A stretch of DNA of 64,000 nucleotides, taken from contig NZ_LXEU01000069.1 in assembly GCF_001654985.1 (NCBI RefSeq), forward strand, positions 1 to 64,000, written 5' to 3'. The notes below the pieces were generated by a model. That model did no database searches. It was given only the letters and a program-made list of their open reading frames with translations, and was not told where the DNA came from. Made by a program: the position numbers and the translations under genes. Of the stretch, positions 61,426-64,000 are shown one piece after another. Position 1 is the first letter of the stretch. Each line of letters starts with the position of its first letter. Source of the DNA: Kluyvera georgiana ATCC 51603 (GTDB lineage: Bacteria > Pseudomonadota > Gammaproteobacteria > Enterobacterales > Enterobacteriaceae).

Positions 61426-61787
61426 TCGGCAGAGTGACAGAGGCCCTGAGCAAAGTAACCGGGTCGTTAGGAAATGGCGAACGTCATGCCTTGCCTGGCG
61501 TAATTCGCGACGACCTTTTGCAGTTTGGGAAGCTGCCACTCTGTCTGTTCATTTGCATTATTGTGACGGCGGTGACGGTGGTAACAACCGCCCACCATAC
61601 CCGCCTGTTAACGGCCCAACGAGAGCAGTTGGTGCTGGAGCGCGATGCGTTAGATATTGAATGGCGAAACCTGATCCTCGAAGAGAATGCTCTCGGCGAT
61701 CACAGCCGCGTCGAACGTATTGCTACTGAAAAGTTGCAGATGCAACATGTTGATCCATCAAAAGAAAACATTGTTGTTCAGAAATAA
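61422..61787 (+). CDS. ftsL: Cell division protein FtsL
   Basis: A 121-residue bitopic inner-membrane protein with one membrane helix (about 38-57) and a periplasmic coiled coil with leucine heptads. It bridges FtsQ/FtsB and FtsWI in the divisome. The start ATG overlaps the rsmH stop (ATGA). Same length as E. coli. Confidence 0.96.
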   Translation: MIGRVTEALSKVTGSLGNGERHALPGVIRDDLLQFGKLPLCLFICIIVTAVTVVTTAHHTRLLTAQREQLVLERDALDIEWRNLILEENALGDHSRVERIATEKLQMQHVDPSKENIVVQK

Positions 61788-61802
61788 GGATTATTGCAAC
61801 GC

Positions 61803-63569
61803 ATGAAACCGGCGGCAAAAACGCTTAAGCCAAAACGTCAGGAAGAACAGGCCAACTTTATCAGTTGGCGTTTTGCGTTGCTTTGCGGCTGTATTTTTAT
61901 GGCGCTCGCGTTCCTGCTTGGACGCGCGGCCTGGTTGCAAATTATTGCCCCTGATAAGCTGGTGCGCGAGGGTGACATGCGCTCTTTACGCGTCCAGCAG
62001 GTCTCGACTTCTCGCGGTTTGATTACTGACCGCTCCGGGCGTCCGCTGGCGGTGAGCGTGCCGGTAAAAGCCATCTGGGCTGACCCGAAAGAGCTGCACG
62101 AAGCGGGTGGCGTGGTGCTAAACAACCGCTGGAAGGCGCTGGCCGATGCCCTGAATATGCCGCTCGATCAGCTGGCTAACCGCATCAACACCAACCCGCG
62201 TATGCGCTTTATCTATCTGGCTCGTCAGGTAAACCCTGATATGGCCGACTACATCAAAAAGCTGAAGCTGCCGGGGATTTATCTGCGTGAAGAGTCCCGC
62301 CGTTACTACCCGTCAGGTGAAGTGACTGCTCACCTCATCGGCTTCACCAACGTCGATAGCCAGGGGATTGAAGGGGTTGAGAAGAGTTTCGACAAATGGT
62401 TAACCGGCCAGCCGGGCGAACGTATTGTCCGTAAAGACCGCTATGGCCGGGTCATTGAAGATATCTCCTCGACTGACAGCCAGGCGGCGCACAACTTGGC
62501 GTTGAGCATTGATGAACGCCTGCAGGCGCTGGTGTACCGTGAGCTGAATAACGCAGTGGCGTTTAACAAAGCGGAATCCGGTAGCGCCGTGCTGGTCGAC
62601 GTGAACACCGGCGAAGTGCTGGCAATGGCCAACAGCCCGTCTTACAACCCGAACAACTTTACCGGCACGGCCAAAGACACCATGCGTAACCGGGCTATCA
62701 CCGACGTGTTTGAACCGGGTTCTACGGTGAAACCGATGGTGGTGATGACCGCGCTTCAGCGCGGCGTGGTGCGCGAAAATACCGTGCTGAACACCATCCC
62801 ATACCGTATTAACGGCCACGAAATCAAAGACGTGGCGCGCTACAGCGAATTGACCCTGACCGGGGTACTACAGAAGTCGAGTAACGTTGGTGTTTCCAAG
62901 CTGGCGTTAGCGATGCCGTCCTCAGCGTTAGTAGATACTTACTCACGTTTTGGGCTGGGAAAAGCGACCAATTTGGGGTTGGTCGGAGAACGCAGTGGCT
63001 TATATCCTCAAAAACAACGGTGGTCTGACATAGAGAGGGCCACCTTCTCTTTCGGCTACGGGCTAATGGTAACGCCGTTACAGTTAGCGCGTGTCTACGC
63101 AACGATTGGCAGCTATGGGATCTACCGTCCGCTGTCGATAACCAAAGTTGACCCGCCGGTTCCCGGCGAGCGCGTGTTCCCGGAATCCATCGTTCGCACC
63201 GTCGTTCATATGATGGAAAGCGTGGCGCTGCCTGGCGGCGGCGGCGTGAAGGCGGCGATCAAAGGCTACCGTATTGCGATTAAAACCGGTACGGCGAAAA
63301 AAGTCGGTCCGGACGGGCGCTATATCAACAAATACATTGCTTACACCGCGGGCGTCGCGCCAGCCAGCCAGCCGCGCTTTGCGCTGGTGGTGGTCATCAA
63401 CGACCCGCAGGCGGGTAAATACTACGGTGGCGCCGTTTCTGCGCCGGTGTTTGGTGCCATCATGGGCGGCGTACTGCGCACGATGAACATTGAGCCGGAT
63501 GCGCTGGCAACGGGCGATAAGAGTGAATTTGTGACAAATCAAGGCGAGGGATCAGGTGGCAGATCGTAA
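61803..63569 (+). CDS. ftsI: Septal peptidoglycan transpeptidase FtsI (PBP3)
   Basis: A 588-residue class B penicillin-binding protein, same length as E. coli. A membrane anchor (about 24-40) precedes the pedestal and transpeptidase domain with SxxK (GSTVKPM, Ser307), SSN (QKSSNVGVS) and KTGT (IKTGTAKK). It crosslinks septal peptidoglycan and is the aztreonam target. ATG 61803 fits the family; a TTG at 61794 is nearer the AAGGA but would add only three residues. Confidence 0.97.
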   Translation: MKPAAKTLKPKRQEEQANFISWRFALLCGCIFMALAFLLGRAAWLQIIAPDKLVREGDMRSLRVQQVSTSRGLITDRSGRPLAVSVPVKAIWADPKELHEAGGVVLNNRWKALADALNMPLDQLANRINTNPRMRFIYLARQVNPDMADYIKKLKLPGIYLREESRRYYPSGEVTAHLIGFTNVDSQGIEGVEKSFDKWLTGQPGERIVRKDRYGRVIEDISSTDSQAAHNLALSIDERLQALVYRELNNAVAFNKAESGSAVLVDVNTGEVLAMANSPSYNPNNFTGTAKDTMRNRAITDVFEPGSTVKPMVVMTALQRGVVRENTVLNTIPYRINGHEIKDVARYSELTLTGVLQKSSNVGVSKLALAMPSSALVDTYSRFGLGKATNLGLVGERSGLYPQKQRWSDIERATFSFGYGLMVTPLQLARVYATIGSYGIYRPLSITKVDPPVPGERVFPESIVRTVVHMMESVALPGGGGVKAAIKGYRIAIKTGTAKKVGPDGRYINKYIAYTAGVAPASQPRFALVVVINDPQAGKYYGGAVSAPVFGAIMGGVLRTMNIEPDALATGDKSEFVTNQGEGSGGRS

Positions 63570-64000
63570 TTTGCGCGACCTTCTTGCTCCGTGGGTGCCA
63601 AATGCACCGGAGCGAGTACTGCGAGAGATGACGCTCGACAGCCGTGTGGCTGCATCGGGCGATCTGTTCGTAGCGGTAGTGGGTCATCAGGCGGACGGGC
63701 GTCGTTATATCCCGCAGGCAATTGCGCAGGGTGTTGCTGCGATTGTCGCCGAGGCAAAAGATGAAGCGACCGACGGTGAAATCCGTGAAATGCACGGCGT
63801 GCCGGTTATTTACCTCAGCCAGTTAAACGAACGCTTATCGGCGCTAGCCGGGCGTTTTTATCATGAACCGTCCGACAGCCTGCGTCTGGTGGGCGTGACC
63901 GGTACCAACGGTAAAACCACCACCACGCAGCTAATCGCACAGTGGTGCCAACTGCTGGGCGAAACCAGCGCGGTGATGGGCACGGTAGGCAATGGCCTGC
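63556..64000 (+). CDS. murE: UDP-MurNAc-L-Ala-D-Glu:meso-DAP ligase MurE (partial)
   Basis: First 148 codons, cut by the right edge. It starts GTG 63556 ([14 protein letters not shown]) overlapping ftsI by 14 bases, and already shows '[20 protein letters not shown]' and the ATP-binding '[14 protein letters not shown]' near residue 115. It adds meso-diaminopimelate to the peptidoglycan precursor in the cytoplasm. Placement after ftsI is that of the dcw cluster. Function of the visible part is ordinary. Confidence 0.95.
   Translation, partial: MADRNLRDLLAPWVPNAPERVLREMTLDSRVAASGDLFVAVVGHQADGRRYIPQAIAQGVAAIVAEAKDEATDGEIREMHGVPVIYLSQLNERLSALAGRFYHEPSDSLRLVGVTGTNGKTTTTQLIAQWCQLLGETSAVMGTVGNGL

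Overview
The window is chromosomal DNA from an enterobacterium (order Enterobacterales, most likely Enterobacteriaceae close to Enterobacter, Lelliottia, Kluyvera or Citrobacter; the genus cannot be fixed from sequence alone). From about 8 kb to the right end the gene order matches the 1-2 minute region of the Escherichia coli chromosome: kefF-kefC-folA, apaH-apaG-rsmA-pdxA-surA-lptD, djlA, rluA-rapA, polB, araDAB/araC, yabI, thiQPB, sgrR/sgrS(sgrT)-setA, leuDCBA-leuL, leuO, ilvIH, cra, mraZ-rsmH-ftsL-ftsI-murE. Typical control elements are readable: folA terminator, LexA box at polB, araBAD/araC switch region, TPP riboswitch before thiB, SgrS RNA with the small SgrT ORF, leu attenuator with leuL, MraZ boxes at the division cluster, REP/BIME repeats and one full 127-bp ERIC.

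Three places differ from the E. coli backbone. (1) Positions 1-7.9 kb hold a carbohydrate region: an RpiR-type regulator divergent from a ROK sugar kinase, a small YgdI/YgdR-type lipoprotein, then a ketogluconate module: YhcH-like protein, gluconokinase and 5-ketogluconate reductase on the minus strand, divergent from a GntR/IdnR-like LacI repressor, a 2-ketoaldonate-reductase-like dehydrogenase and an anion:cation symporter family MFS permease. Together these would take 2-keto-, 5-keto- or 2,5-diketogluconate to 6-phosphogluconate. (2) About 1 kb between polB and araD holds AT-rich remnants of two small genes, one with a clear one-base frameshift. (3) About 10 kb between setA and leuD holds two modules. 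The first (38.9-45.5 kb, minus strand) encodes a LacI regulator, a GPH-family permease, a GH32 fructosidase, a GH91 inulin-fructotransferase/DFA-III-hydrolase-like protein without a signal peptide, and a fructokinase. I read it as an import-and-hydrolysis pathway for difructose dianhydrides (DFA): DFA is imported, opened by GH91 to inulobiose, split by GH32 to fructose and phosphorylated. The second (45.8-49.1 kb, plus strand) is a paralogue of the ketogluconate module (5-ketogluconate reductase, MFS permease, GntR-like LacI repressor), preceded by tandem palindromic operators.

The most interesting content is the GH91 cluster, whose protein keeps an Asp/Glu pair with the spacing known for the GH91 active site and sits in a cytoplasmic catabolic operon. 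Next are the two paralogous ketogluconate modules, about 41 kb apart, whose repressors share almost the same recognition helix. No rRNA, tRNA, CRISPR array, insertion sequence or prophage was seen.
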